From a virus, in the IMG/VR virus record IMGVR_UViG_3300036944_000431, positions 1 to 37,561 of that record: a stretch of 37,561 nucleotides of DNA. One strand, 5' to 3'. Position 1 is the first letter of the stretch, and each line of letters opens with the position of its first letter. The notes under the pieces are model-generated. The model saw only the letters and a list, made by a program, of their open reading frames with translations, made no database searches and was not told where the DNA came from. Of the stretch, positions 14,308 to 20,362 are shown in pieces. The position numbers were made by a program, and so were the translations under genes.

Positions 14308-14575
14308 TAAAAATGAGCGTTCTCACATGGCTTATGTTGCTAGTCTACCGTGCTTAGTATGTGGTGCGCAATCAACTGTACATCACGTGACGGGCTACGC
14401 TGATCGCATAGGTAGGGTGCCACGTTCTCATAACCGCGTGGTGCCCCTATGCCCCGTCCATCATCAAATCCAATGGGGACCGCGTGAAAGCGTTGAGGCG
14501 CTTGGCCATCGCGGTTTCTATCGTGTTCATGGCATCGACTTAATGGCAGAAGCTGAAAGGCTGGCAAATGAGTGA
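14297..14575 (+). CDS. HNH nuclease, Ref/DUF968-like
   Basis: This 92-aa protein (MGANKNERSHMAYVASLPCL and on) has CLVCG, HHVTGYADRIGRVPRSHNRV and VPLCPVHHQ, a Cys/His HNH fold like Ref and DUF968 phage nucleases. The ATG overlaps the end of the HNH-AP2 gene. The first ~100 bases are AT-rich like that element and the rest GC-rich like the phage. It may be the functional replacement for the truncated gene upstream, carried in with the mobile gene. Confidence 0.82.
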   Translation: MGANKNERSHMAYVASLPCLVCGAQSTVHHVTGYADRIGRVPRSHNRVVPLCPVHHQIQWGPRESVEALGHRGFYRVHGIDLMAEAERLANE

Positions 14576-14999
14576 TCAACCGCCCCTAATCTTTGAATCG
14601 CACCTTGGCATGTTGCGACCTGCCAACCGCATGGCAGAGGAGGCCATGAAAGAGATACGCGGGAAGGTGACTGTCACCATCAAAGGCGGACAGGCTAACC
14701 AACGTCGCAGGTCTTTATATTGGGCATGTGTGCATGTTGTAACGCCAATCTTGAACGACCTGCACAACCTGACACTAACCGAAGCTGAATTGCACGACAT
14801 TACCCGCGATAAGCTGGGCATGTTTGACGAGATCGCACTGCCGTCTGGTCAGGTCTTTAAGCGGTATCACTCCACCAGCAATCGCGCCATGAATGAAAAC
14901 GCCCGGTCAGAATATACCAACCGGGCGCTTGATCTATGGTCTAGGTGGATCGGCGTAGATGTCACTACGCTACGCAATGAGGGCGAGTTAGTCCGTTAA
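14568..14999 (+). CDS. Conserved phage protein, NinB-like region
   Basis: This 143-aa protein has VTVTIKGGQANQRRRSLYWA, then ELHDITRDKLGMFDEIALPS, and a C-terminus with SEYTNRALDLWSRWIGVDV. Size and position at the end of a recombination operon resemble NinB/DUF1367-type proteins, but I cannot assign the family with confidence. It overlaps the HNH gene by 8 nt and converges with the 48-aa minus-strand gene, overlapping it by 12 nt. An oppositely directed terminator lies inside it. Confidence 0.75.
   Translation: MSDQPPLIFESHLGMLRPANRMAEEAMKEIRGKVTVTIKGGQANQRRRSLYWACVHVVTPILNDLHNLTLTEAELHDITRDKLGMFDEIALPSGQVFKRYHSTSNRAMNENARSEYTNRALDLWSRWIGVDVTTLRNEGELVR
14894..14930 (-). terminator. Intrinsic terminator for the leftward regulatory operon
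   Basis: On the minus strand CGCCCGGT and ACCGGGCG form a perfect 8-bp stem around a 12-nt loop, followed by TTTTC. It lies about 60 bp past the stop of the 48-aa gene and inside the coding sequence of the convergent gene, which fits termination of the 16057-14988 operon. Confidence 0.7.
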
Positions 15000-15134
15000 C
15001 CCCTCCACCACCATATGCGCCAATTCCGTAACGCGGCGCACCTCGATGTCGAGCAAGTCGGCGGGGATGCCGTCCGGGTTATCCTTGACCAGCTGGGCGA
15101 GGCGTTCGGCTAGGTTTGTTAAATGGTCGGTCAT
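14988..15134 (-). CDS. Small acidic protein (hypothetical)
   Basis: This 48-aa protein begins MTDHLTNLAERLAQLVKDNP and ends ELAHMVVEGLTD. It is helical and acidic. The ATG overlaps the stop of the DnaA-like gene (ATGA), and the 3' end overlaps the convergent plus-strand gene by 12 nt. Function unknown. Confidence 0.6.
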   Translation of the reverse strand: MTDHLTNLAERLAQLVKDNPDGIPADLLDIEVRRVTELAHMVVEGLTD

Positions 15135-15703
15135 GCTGCAATCCTTTCAAGTATAGCTGCAACCTCTTGGCGCTGGCGTTCTTTGGTGCGCAATGCCTCA
15201 CTGCGAATAATGGCCACCATATCGCGGAACAGGCCATCCGTTTCGATTAGCTTGTGTGATTGCTGGCAACCATAAATCACCGTAGCATGATCGCGGCCAA
15301 AGGCGCGGGCAATGCCAGCGTATGAGTAATGGCCTTGTGCCAGATACCATATTGCCCACCGGATGCGAACGAGGTAGCGATTGCGTCGATGTGACTTGAT
15401 GTCTGCTGCACTTGAGCGCGTAACCATTGCAGTGGCGTTAATCAGGCCGGTTAATGCGTAAGGTGGAGCTGGGCGGATAATGTCAGGCACGGCGCGTTTT
15501 CGGCCATGATTGAATTTCACAATACGTTCGATATTGCGCCGGTTTGCTTCCTCTTTAGGAAGGGTGCATTCCATATGCCGCAGCGCAGTGACAATGCGGT
15601 GCATTGTTGTTCCGTAGTGATCTGCGATTTGCTGGCGTGTCATGCCTTGGTTTAGATATTTGTCGCGGATGTCAGGCCATGCGGCGCGGGGGATATTGTT
15701 CAT
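15131..15703 (-). CDS. Stand-alone DnaA domain IV-like DNA-binding protein
   Basis: This 190-aa protein has an N-terminal HTH (MTRQQIADHYGTTMHRIVTA, residues 21-40), a basic linker, and a C-terminal region with NRYLVRIRWAIWYLAQ then IARAFGRDHATVIYGCQQSH (131-150). That second stretch matches the DnaA box-binding signature with its GRDH-TV core. There is no AAA+ domain. It could bind DnaA boxes in host or phage DNA, either competing with DnaA or marking a phage origin. An in-frame extension to 15817 is rejected because a small membrane-peptide gene overlaps it with an ATGA junction. Confidence 0.85.
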   Translation of the reverse strand: MNNIPRAAWPDIRDKYLNQGMTRQQIADHYGTTMHRIVTALRHMECTLPKEEANRRNIERIVKFNHGRKRAVPDIIRPAPPYALTGLINATAMVTRSSAADIKSHRRNRYLVRIRWAIWYLAQGHYSYAGIARAFGRDHATVIYGCQQSHKLIETDGLFRDMVAIIRSEALRTKERQRQEVAAILERIAA

Positions 15704-15810
15704 TGGATGAGGCTCCAAACTGTTCCAATCACGGGGATCCAAAAGCACATAGACAGCGCCACGCCAAAGACGAGGGCGTTGCGCGCGCGGCGGGCTTGTT
15801 CGGGGGTCAT
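15700..15810 (-). CDS. Small single-pass membrane peptide
   Basis: This 36-aa peptide begins MTPEQARRARNALVFGVALS, and its hydrophobic stretch runs from about residue 13 to 34 with a basic N-terminal head, giving an N-in membrane orientation. Start and stop both overlap neighbours by ATGA, so it fits a coupled operon. Function unknown. Confidence 0.55.
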   Translation of the reverse strand: MTPEQARRARNALVFGVALSMCFWIPVIGTVWSLIQ

Positions 15811-15884
15811 TGTCCACTCTCCTGCACCTGATGCCATGCGTTGCGGATTGCCCAGAGCCATGCGGGGATGTACCAGGGTTTCAC
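15807..15884 (-). CDS. Trp-rich micro-peptide with GTG start
   Basis: A 25-aa frame begins (M)KPWYIPAWLWAIRNAW. The GTG overlaps the stop of the HTH gene and its stop overlaps the next ATG, so every junction in this operon is a 4-nt overlap. Four Trp residues suggest membrane association. Size makes it uncertain, but the two overlaps favour a real gene. Confidence 0.4.
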   Translation of the reverse strand: MKPWYIPAWLWAIRNAWHQVQESGQ

Positions 15885-16057
15885 TTCACCATCTCCACCA
15901 ATTGAGCAGCCTTCGCCACAATGGCAGCACGGACCTGCGATGCGCGCGGTTCAGGAATGATGGCAGGCCATTGGCGGACAGCTTCATAAGTTACGCCAGC
16001 CGCAGCAGCTAGATGCCTGATCGTCCCGAACGCTTCGATTGCTTTAGATTTTTCCAT
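15881..16057 (-). CDS. Cro-like HTH repressor of the divergent early region
   Basis: This 58-aa protein (MEKSKAIEAFGTIRHLAAAA and on) has an HTH with AAGVTYEAVRQWP, like Cro or YdaS-type regulators, then a short basic helix. The ATG at 16057 follows AAAGGA. It is the first gene of a leftward operon and is divergent from the accessory operon, with an inverted-repeat operator between. It probably controls both directions. No CI-type repressor with a cleavage domain is present. Confidence 0.85.
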   Translation of the reverse strand: MEKSKAIEAFGTIRHLAAAAGVTYEAVRQWPAIIPEPRASQVRAAIVAKAAQLVEMVK

Positions 16058-16084
16058 TCGTTGTTTTCCTTTATGCAGAATATA

Positions 16085-16120
16085 GCTTGACAATGATGCA
16101 AGCCCGCTAGTATGTCAAGC
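16085..16120. promoter_or_regulatory. Operator-promoter with inverted GCTTGACA repeat
   Basis: GCTTGACA (16085-16092) and TGTCAAGC (16113-16120) are perfect inverted copies around 20 bp. Flanking ATATA on the outer sides extends the symmetry. Each half contains a TTGACA -35 box. The rightward promoter has TAGTAT or GTATGT as -10. This makes repressor binding and RNA polymerase binding mutually exclusive in both directions. Confidence 0.65.
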
Positions 16121-16143
16121 ATATAGCAACGAGGAACCGGAAA

Positions 16144-16344
16144 ATGACCGACCTAACCCAACTAGCCCGCGACATCGCGGCGGATCAATACATCCGCTTG
16201 GCGATGAAACGCGCATCACAGCGCCACACCGCTACCGAATGGGCAGAGCATATCCAGTCTTACACCGCTTTTATGCGTGAAGGCAGTTATGACGATGACA
16301 TCTCAGTGCAGTCCGCGCTTGCCGCATTGCGGGGTGCCCAATGA
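16144..16344 (+). CDS. First gene of the early accessory operon (hypothetical)
   Basis: This 66-aa protein begins MTDLTQLARDIAADQYIRLA and is helical and acidic. A GAGGAACCGG RBS precedes it. The stop overlaps the next gene by 4 nt. As the first gene after the operator it should be made early. No known domain. Confidence 0.7.
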   Translation: MTDLTQLARDIAADQYIRLAMKRASQRHTATEWAEHIQSYTAFMREGSYDDDISVQSALAALRGAQ

Positions 16345-16601
16345 GCGCCACAGGCTGGCAGGCTATTGCAGACAGCGTTCCCGACAAGAATACCGAAGTG
16401 CTTTTGCTCTGGACCTATCCAGACGACGGCTTTCCGATTGTCCGTCTTGGTGAGTTTTTCATGACCGTTTTTACTCGTGAGAACAACGCCCGCCACTTGT
16501 TCAAAGTGCAGTTGGATTTTGGCGACTTCTCAAGCTGCGTTTACACGGATCGCGATGACCCGCCGACGCACTGGCACGAATTGCCGGAGTTACCAGCATG
16601 A
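16341..16601 (+). CDS. DUF551-like protein
   Basis: This 86-aa protein starts MSATGWQAIADSVPDKNTEV, followed by LLLWTYPDDG, and ends PPTHWHELPELPA. The W-I-P start and the THW-LP-LP end are the DUF551 pattern, common in phage accessory regions and of unknown biochemical role. ATGA overlaps join it to both neighbours. Confidence 0.85.
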   Translation: MSATGWQAIADSVPDKNTEVLLLWTYPDDGFPIVRLGEFFMTVFTRENNARHLFKVQLDFGDFSSCVYTDRDDPPTHWHELPELPA

Positions 16602-16783
16602 GCGCCACAGGCTGGGCAATACGCCACGACGCAACCGCGCTGTCAGACCCATGGATCGCCAGCAACCTTGACCACTGCGTCACTGTGTTTGGCCGTGACC
16701 GTGCAGAGGTCCGCAGCGAGATCGCAGCTTATGAAGGCAGGCGCTGGTTCGACGCCCGCCGCAACGCAAACGGGAGCCGGTGA
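16598..16783 (+). CDS. Small hypothetical protein sharing the MSATGW start
   Basis: This 61-aa protein begins MSATGWAIRHDATALSDPWI. Its first six residues equal those of the upstream DUF551 protein, and the DNA around both starts (gagcgccacaggctgg) is the same, so the 5' end may come from local duplication. The rest is unlike DUF551. Function unknown. Confidence 0.65.
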   Translation: MSATGWAIRHDATALSDPWIASNLDHCVTVFGRDRAEVRSEIAAYEGRRWFDARRNANGSR

Positions 16784-16784
16784 G

Positions 16785-16940
16785 ATGCAGCAAGCACCAA
16801 CCTACGCCGACTTCGACCGCCTGTATGCTGCCACGCTGGAAAGCATTGCGCGCTGGAATGAAGCCGAACGCGAACTTGCACAGGCCCGTCAGGACATGGC
16901 GCGCGATGTGCGGGTGTTGATTGAGGAGAAAACACAATGA
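16785..16940 (+). CDS. Small coiled-coil protein (hypothetical)
   Basis: This 51-aa protein begins MQQAPTYADFDRLYAATLES and continues with a heptad-like helix, WNEAERELAQARQDMARDVR. It starts 1 nt after the upstream stop and overlaps the next gene by 4 nt. No known family. Confidence 0.6.
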   Translation: MQQAPTYADFDRLYAATLESIARWNEAERELAQARQDMARDVRVLIEEKTQ

Positions 16941-17263
16941 ACCATCTGACCAAAACCGAACGCCAGACGCTTAACAACGCCCATGCCATACTAATGGCGA
17001 ACCTTGGCGAGTGCGATTACTGGTCTTTTGGCTGGCGCTGGACACAAGGTTGCGGCCCGTCATTCGACGTGACGATGTTCACGCCCATCAACAATGAGCA
17101 GCATAGCTGTGTTGAAGGCGAAACATTCGCGGACAAGATCGAAACCGGCTTGGCGATTATCGCAGCCGAGCGCGCCAATGTCCCGACACCAGAAGAAGTT
17201 AAGCGCCGCCGCATCGATGCTTTGCGCGCCCAGCTTGAGAGGTTGGAGGCCGCAGCGCCGTGA
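16937..17263 (+). CDS. Hypothetical early protein
   Basis: This 108-aa protein has YWSFGWRWTQGCGPSFDVTM, then an acidic part and a basic coiled-coil C-terminus (KRRRIDALRAQLERLEA). No membrane segment. It overlaps both neighbours by 4 nt. Function unknown. Confidence 0.7.
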   Translation: MNHLTKTERQTLNNAHAILMANLGECDYWSFGWRWTQGCGPSFDVTMFTPINNEQHSCVEGETFADKIETGLAIIAAERANVPTPEEVKRRRIDALRAQLERLEAAAP

Positions 17264-17388
17264 CCCGCACCCTTCGCACCATCGCCCACATTTACCGCCA
17301 AGACCCGCGCGACTTCTGGACATGCCTAGCGGTTGTCCCTGCCGCCGTCGTCTTTTGGACCGCTCTATTTTGGATTGTAGCAGGATGA
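17260..17388 (+). CDS. Small membrane peptide with GTG start
   Basis: This 42-aa peptide has a GTGA overlap with the upstream stop, a basic head (MTRTLRTIAHIYRQDPRDFW) and one membrane segment (about residues 21-41, CLAVVPAAVVFWTALFWIVA). It is probably an inner-membrane peptide. An 11-codon frame follows by ATGA overlap at 17385. Confidence 0.55.
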   Translation: MTRTLRTIAHIYRQDPRDFWTCLAVVPAAVVFWTALFWIVAG

Positions 17389-17421
17389 ACGAGACACTAC
17401 CCCGTTGGCACCATCTTTGAA

Positions 17422-17667
17422 ATGGCCGCAATTCCGGAAGAAGCATTCCCTCGTTTTTTGGCGGAACTGCCTGAAATGGTGGGAATGCTCCGGCACATGC
17501 TGTCCATGAATGAGGCACTTGAAGCGCTTGGTGCAAAGATCACCCCGCAATCCCCGACTTGGGTTGACGATGATAAGCGCACCGGCACCGTAACCCTTCA
17601 TGCCGATGGCGAGGAAATTGCATCGGTAAAGGTCAAACTGCCTCCCAAGCAGGAGCGCGCCAAGTGA
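17422..17667 (+). CDS. Hypothetical early protein
   Basis: This 81-aa protein begins MAAIPEEAFPRFLAELPEMV. The N-terminal half is helical, and the C-terminal half, with TGTVTLHADGEEIASVKVKL, looks like a small beta unit. The stop overlaps a GTG start. No known domain. Confidence 0.65.
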   Translation: MAAIPEEAFPRFLAELPEMVGMLRHMLSMNEALEALGAKITPQSPTWVDDDKRTGTVTLHADGEEIASVKVKLPPKQERAK

Positions 17668-17810
17668 AACCCGCCCTTCGCCAAGTCGCTACCGTCACTC
17701 GCGTTACAGCGGACGGTAAGCGGATCACCGGCCCCGCGCATTGGTTCAGCACCGATCGCGCAAAGGCTCCTGTTCCTATGAAAGAATGGATGCAACGCCA
17801 TGACGCTTGA
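17664..17810 (+). CDS. Small basic protein with GTG start (hypothetical)
   Basis: This 48-aa protein begins (M)KPALRQVATVTRVTADGKRI and ends KEWMQRHDA. The GTG overlaps the upstream stop (GTGA), and its last 11 nt overlap the next gene. It is basic. Function unknown. Confidence 0.55.
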   Translation: MKPALRQVATVTRVTADGKRITGPAHWFSTDRAKAPVPMKEWMQRHDA

Positions 17811-17928
17811 ACAATGGTGCCGCGCTCGCAAACAGGCCGAGGAACTGGCATACCTCGACAAAGACCCCAAGGGCTACTTTGAAGCTGTGGACTTGCTGCA
17901 CACGCTGGCGAAGGCTTTGGGTAAATGA
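17800..17928 (+). CDS. Small helical protein (hypothetical)
   Basis: This 42-aa protein begins MTLEQWCRARKQAEELAYLD and ends LLHTLAKALGK. It overlaps the upstream gene by 11 nt and the next by 4 nt. No recognised domain. Confidence 0.55.
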   Translation: MTLEQWCRARKQAEELAYLDKDPKGYFEAVDLLHTLAKALGK

Positions 17929-18290
17929 GCTTCTATCGAGAAACCATTATCAAAGCTGTCAGAAAGCCGCGTTATTGCGTTGGATGTGGTGTGATGATCA
18001 ATGCAGGTGAAAGCGCGTTAGACTGCTCCGGCAAGCACAATGGCGACTTTTGGAGCGCAATCTATCATCAAGAATGTCGAGCCGCCGAATGCGCTTTGAA
18101 TGACCTGCGTGATTATCGGTGGAATGATGAATGGTTAGCACTGTCTGAAATTGAGTGGGATGATTGGCAGTGGTTGCTTGCAGAACATCCTAACGTCGCA
18201 AAGCGCATGAAGATCACCGCCGAACGCTACCAGAAAGTGGTGGACGAAAAAGAGCGCTGCCGACTTGCATTTAGGCAGGCTAAGCCATGA
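17925..18290 (+). CDS. Zinc-ribbon phage protein (hypothetical)
   Basis: This 121-aa protein has CVGCGVMINAGE at about residues 18-29 and YHQECRAAEC near 47-56, a CxxC...HxxC pattern that probably binds zinc. A Trp/Asp/Glu-rich helical part follows (YRWNDEWLALSEIEWDDWQW). Similar proteins occur in phage accessory regions. Role unknown; metal binding is inferred. ATGA overlaps join it to both neighbours. Confidence 0.75.
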   Translation: MSFYRETIIKAVRKPRYCVGCGVMINAGESALDCSGKHNGDFWSAIYHQECRAAECALNDLRDYRWNDEWLALSEIEWDDWQWLLAEHPNVAKRMKITAERYQKVVDEKERCRLAFRQAKP

Positions 18291-18475
18291 CCTACACCCA
18301 TCCCCTTTTGGTCAAGGCCGATCCAGACGCCCAGCTAACCGACATTGGCCTGGACCTGCTAGACCTATGGGAAATTCGCAGCGATATGGAATTGGCGCTT
18401 AACGTCGTCATTCCAGAGGCGGACTTTGATAAGTGGCGATTTGTGCGGGATATCACCGCGCGCGCCATAGCCTAA
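18287..18475 (+). CDS. Acyl-carrier-protein-like protein lacking the attachment serine
   Basis: The 62-aa sequence DIGLDLLDLWEI (19-30), MELALNVVIPEADF (about 34-47) and KWRFVRDITARAI follows acyl carrier protein closely: the DxGxDSLD motif, an acidic helix II, an IP turn and helix IV. The phosphopantetheine serine is Leu24 here (codon CTG), so the usual carrier chemistry is not possible. The N-terminal helix is short. It may mimic ACP to bind a host partner (AcpS, fatty-acid enzymes, SpoT or MukB/SMC-type partners). It ends the first block of the accessory operon. Confidence 0.7.
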   Translation: MTYTHPLLVKADPDAQLTDIGLDLLDLWEIRSDMELALNVVIPEADFDKWRFVRDITARAIA

Positions 18476-18570
18476 CCACCCCTAATCGCGGCGAAGTCTG
18501 GCACGGTGTCAGGCGGGCTTAATTGGAGAGTATCCCCCAAGCGACAGCCCCGCGATGGTTCGGACGCTTT

Positions 18571-18596
18571 GACCGGCAGCGTAGGGAAAGCCGGTC
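18571..18596. other. 7-bp inverted repeat in the 170-bp operon gap
   Basis: GACCGGC, 12 nt, GCCGGTC. This lies in the only sizeable untranslated stretch (18476-18645) of the accessory operon. No T-run follows on the plus strand. It may be a weak terminator of the first block or an operator for the promoter 15 bp further on. Nothing else is seen in the gap. Confidence 0.45.
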
Positions 18597-18610
18597 TAAC
18601 AGTTTACGGC

Positions 18611-18639
18611 TTGACCGTCTCGCCTGTGGAGTATATCTA
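18611..18639 (+). promoter_or_regulatory. Internal promoter giving a leaderless transcript
   Basis: TTGACC (18611-18616), 17-bp spacer, TATCTA (18634-18639). The start would fall at 18645-18646, which is the A of the ATG of the next gene. No usable RBS precedes that ATG (GGAG is 14 nt away). Confidence 0.6.
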
Positions 18640-18645
18640 TACACC

Positions 18646-18789
18646 ATGAAGAACGCAGAACTTATGGACGCCATCGAAAAAGCGGAATGGGAGCGTAGCA
18701 AGCGGATCATGGCGGAATGCCGCAAGGTCCAGCAACGCATTCGCAACCGGCTATTCATGCGCGCCAAACGAGCAAAGGAACCGCAATGA
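18646..18789 (+). CDS. Small basic helical protein, probably leaderless
   Basis: This 47-aa protein, MKNAELMDAIEKAEWERSKR and on, is helical and strongly basic at the C-terminus. The ATG is placed exactly where a promoter-derived transcript should begin. A TTG-started extension back to 18523 would cover the promoter and is rejected. The stop overlaps the Lar-like gene (ATGA). Function unknown. Confidence 0.6.
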   Translation: MKNAELMDAIEKAEWERSKRIMAECRKVQQRIRNRLFMRAKRAKEPQ

Positions 18790-18986
18790 CTGACACCCCC
18801 GCGCATACGCCTTTGCCTTGCCCGTTTTGTGGCAGTGGTCATCTGACGGTCTGCGAGATCGTTGGCCGTGGCTACACCATCGAATGCGAAGGGTGCCACA
18901 TTGAAGGCCCGCTAGCTAAGGATGGGCCGTCATTGCTTGAGCGTTGGAATACCCGCGCCGCCCTCTCGCAGGCAGGAGGTGAGTGA
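18786..18986 (+). CDS. Lar-like restriction alleviation protein
   Basis: This 66-aa zinc ribbon has LPCPFCGSGHLTV (C12, C15), YTIECEGCHIEGP (C34, C37) and a C-terminal ERWNTRAA, the Lar family pattern. Lar of Rac prophage lowers type I restriction, probably by changing the activity of the restriction-modification complex. A second Lar-like gene lies at 20359-20556. ATGA start overlap with the upstream gene. Confidence 0.85.
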   Translation: MTDTPAHTPLPCPFCGSGHLTVCEIVGRGYTIECEGCHIEGPLAKDGPSLLERWNTRAALSQAGGE

Positions 18987-19273
18987 TGGCGGAACAAACA
19001 CGGGTAATGTGGGCATATCCCGAGAGCCTGCGCAGAAGTCTTCCAATTATCACGCCAGAGCAGCGCGCGGCATCTGATGTGGAATTTCAGGAGCGGCATA
19101 AGGCAACTCTTGCCCGCATTGATGATCGCGTCAGGGAGAGCCGGGAATTGCGCATAGAAATGGCGCAAGCCCTCGCGTGGTGCCGCGCGAACGGAAATCC
19201 TCATATCATAGGAGGCGCAATTGAGTCAGACTTGCTCGACAGACCGCTGCGACAACTGCGCACACTTCCATAA
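18986..19273 (+). CDS. Hypothetical early protein
   Basis: This 95-aa protein begins MAEQTRVMWAYPESLRRSLP, then has a charged helix (LARIDDRVRESRELRIEMAQ) and a short C-terminal part. AGGAGG lies 6 nt before ATG 18986. It overlaps the Cys-rich gene by about 50 nt in another frame. No known domain. Confidence 0.65.
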   Translation: MAEQTRVMWAYPESLRRSLPIITPEQRAASDVEFQERHKATLARIDDRVRESRELRIEMAQALAWCRANGNPHIIGGAIESDLLDRPLRQLRTLP

Positions 19274-19391
19274 GGGCTATCGGGTTTACGGATCAAAGGT
19301 GCCGTCATCCTGCAATCGCCACTTCCATACGGTGCACGGCGATGACCCTGCCTGCCCATCCCACCAACCCAAGGAGGGCGGTCATGGGTGA
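19221..19391 (+). CDS. Cys-rich zinc-binding protein with TTG start
   Basis: This 56-aa protein begins (M)SQTCSTDRCDNCAHFHKGYR. Cys at 5, 10, 13, 31 and 45 and many His residues suggest one or two zinc sites. TTG 19221 is preceded by GGAGG with 5-nt spacing, and the stop lies 8 nt into the next gene. The RBS and composition make it convincing despite the rare start. Confidence 0.65.
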   Translation: MSQTCSTDRCDNCAHFHKGYRVYGSKVPSSCNRHFHTVHGDDPACPSHQPKEGGHG

Positions 19392-19605
19392 GGGGCGGAG
19401 AGAGGCGCTTGCCAAGATCATCGCATCAGCAATGGGCGACAACTACGCGGACGCATTCAAAAACAAGGAGCGCTGGATTGCCAAGCGCGGGCAAAGTGGT
19501 GGCCGGTTTCGTGATGTGAACGAACCGTACCAGTCCGATTATCTGGACGCCGCCGATGCCGCGATTGCTTTCCTCGCAGCCACAGGAGGCCATAATGCAG
19601 ACTGA
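19384..19605 (+). CDS. Small early protein (hypothetical)
   Basis: This 73-aa protein begins MGEGRREALAKIIASAMGDN and has a C-terminal LDAADAAIAFLAATGGHNAD. ATG 19384 has AAGGAGG upstream, and a longer frame from 19342 lacks an RBS. DAADAAIAFL endings are common in short phage proteins of this kind. Function unknown. Confidence 0.65.
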   Translation: MGEGRREALAKIIASAMGDNYADAFKNKERWIAKRGQSGGRFRDVNEPYQSDYLDAADAAIAFLAATGGHNAD

Positions 19606-19861
19606 CCCGACGCCTCAGAGCGTGATTGAATACATCGCCAGGGTATCAAGGGCTATTGGCATTCAAGCGAATGTCGGTGCGATGGAAACTGCGGGCAGTA
19701 TCGTGTCGTTCTTGGCAGCGAACCCGCACTATCTGGACGACTTCCTCGCAGGTGGAAGTGTGCTTGATTGGCCGATCAACTGGCACGGTGCAGGCGTCCT
19801 ATCTTGGCAGGGCATGGACGGCAAAATCCATTGGCCGGGTGAAAAGGAGCGCGTGCAATGA
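19595..19861 (+). CDS. Small early protein (hypothetical)
   Basis: This 88-aa protein begins MQTDPTPQSVIEYIARVSRA and contains LDWPINWHGAGVLSWQGMDG. AGGAGG precedes ATG 19595. It overlaps both neighbours. No recognised domain. Confidence 0.65.
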   Translation: MQTDPTPQSVIEYIARVSRAIGIQANVGAMETAGSIVSFLAANPHYLDDFLAGGSVLDWPINWHGAGVLSWQGMDGKIHWPGEKERVQ

Positions 19862-20079
19862 CCCAGACTAACCCGACACAGGCCGCGATAGACCTGTGCA
19901 TCGCGCTTGGCATACCAGATCACCACGCGCCTACCATCCAAGCAGCCTTTGCCGAGCGTGAAGCGCGGTTGGTGGGGGCTTTGGAGCAGATCAAGCGTGA
20001 GGCTCGCAAGAACAAGCCTGATCCAGATCAGATCTACGCCACCACCCTCGCAGCCCTAAAGGACCGGACCAATGGATAA
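19858..20079 (+). CDS. Small helical early protein (hypothetical)
   Basis: This 73-aa protein begins MTQTNPTQAAIDLCIALGIP, and its helices EREARLVGALEQIKREARKN may form a coiled coil. ATGA overlap with the upstream gene and 8-nt overlap with the next. Function unknown. Confidence 0.65.
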   Translation: MTQTNPTQAAIDLCIALGIPDHHAPTIQAAFAEREARLVGALEQIKREARKNKPDPDQIYATTLAALKDRTNG

Positions 20080-20362
20080 GATCGAAGTTACGCAGGCTGA
20101 TTACGACGCCGCACAAGCGTTTTTCCGCGATGATCGCACCGGCCTTGCAGTCAAGTTTCAGCTTGGCGCAGAACCGCAGCCCTTGCTTGAAGCTTTCGCC
20201 CGCCACCGCCTCGCCACACGCACAGATGTGGCTGCGCTGGTGGAGGCTGCGAAGGCGATGGACGAGGACCACATGACCAGCGAACGTCATCACCCCGGAT
20301 ATGTTCTCGTGCCCACGGTGGCGTTTGAGAAGATGCGGGCACTCGTGGAGCACGGACAATGA
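20072..20362 (+). CDS. Small early protein (hypothetical)
   Basis: This 96-aa protein starts MDKIEVTQADYDAAQAFFRD and ends VAFEKMRALVEHGQ. The starting stretch ITQADYDAA and the RHRLATR segment recur in many short alphaproteobacterial phage proteins of unknown role. It overlaps both neighbours. Confidence 0.7.
   Translation: MDKIEVTQADYDAAQAFFRDDRTGLAVKFQLGAEPQPLLEAFARHRLATRTDVAALVEAAKAMDEDHMTSERHHPGYVLVPTVAFEKMRALVEHGQ

Noticed and set aside
18523-18645. TTG-started extension of the 47-aa protein
   Set aside because: It would translate the promoter and inverted repeat, and its sequence is Arg-rich without any domain.
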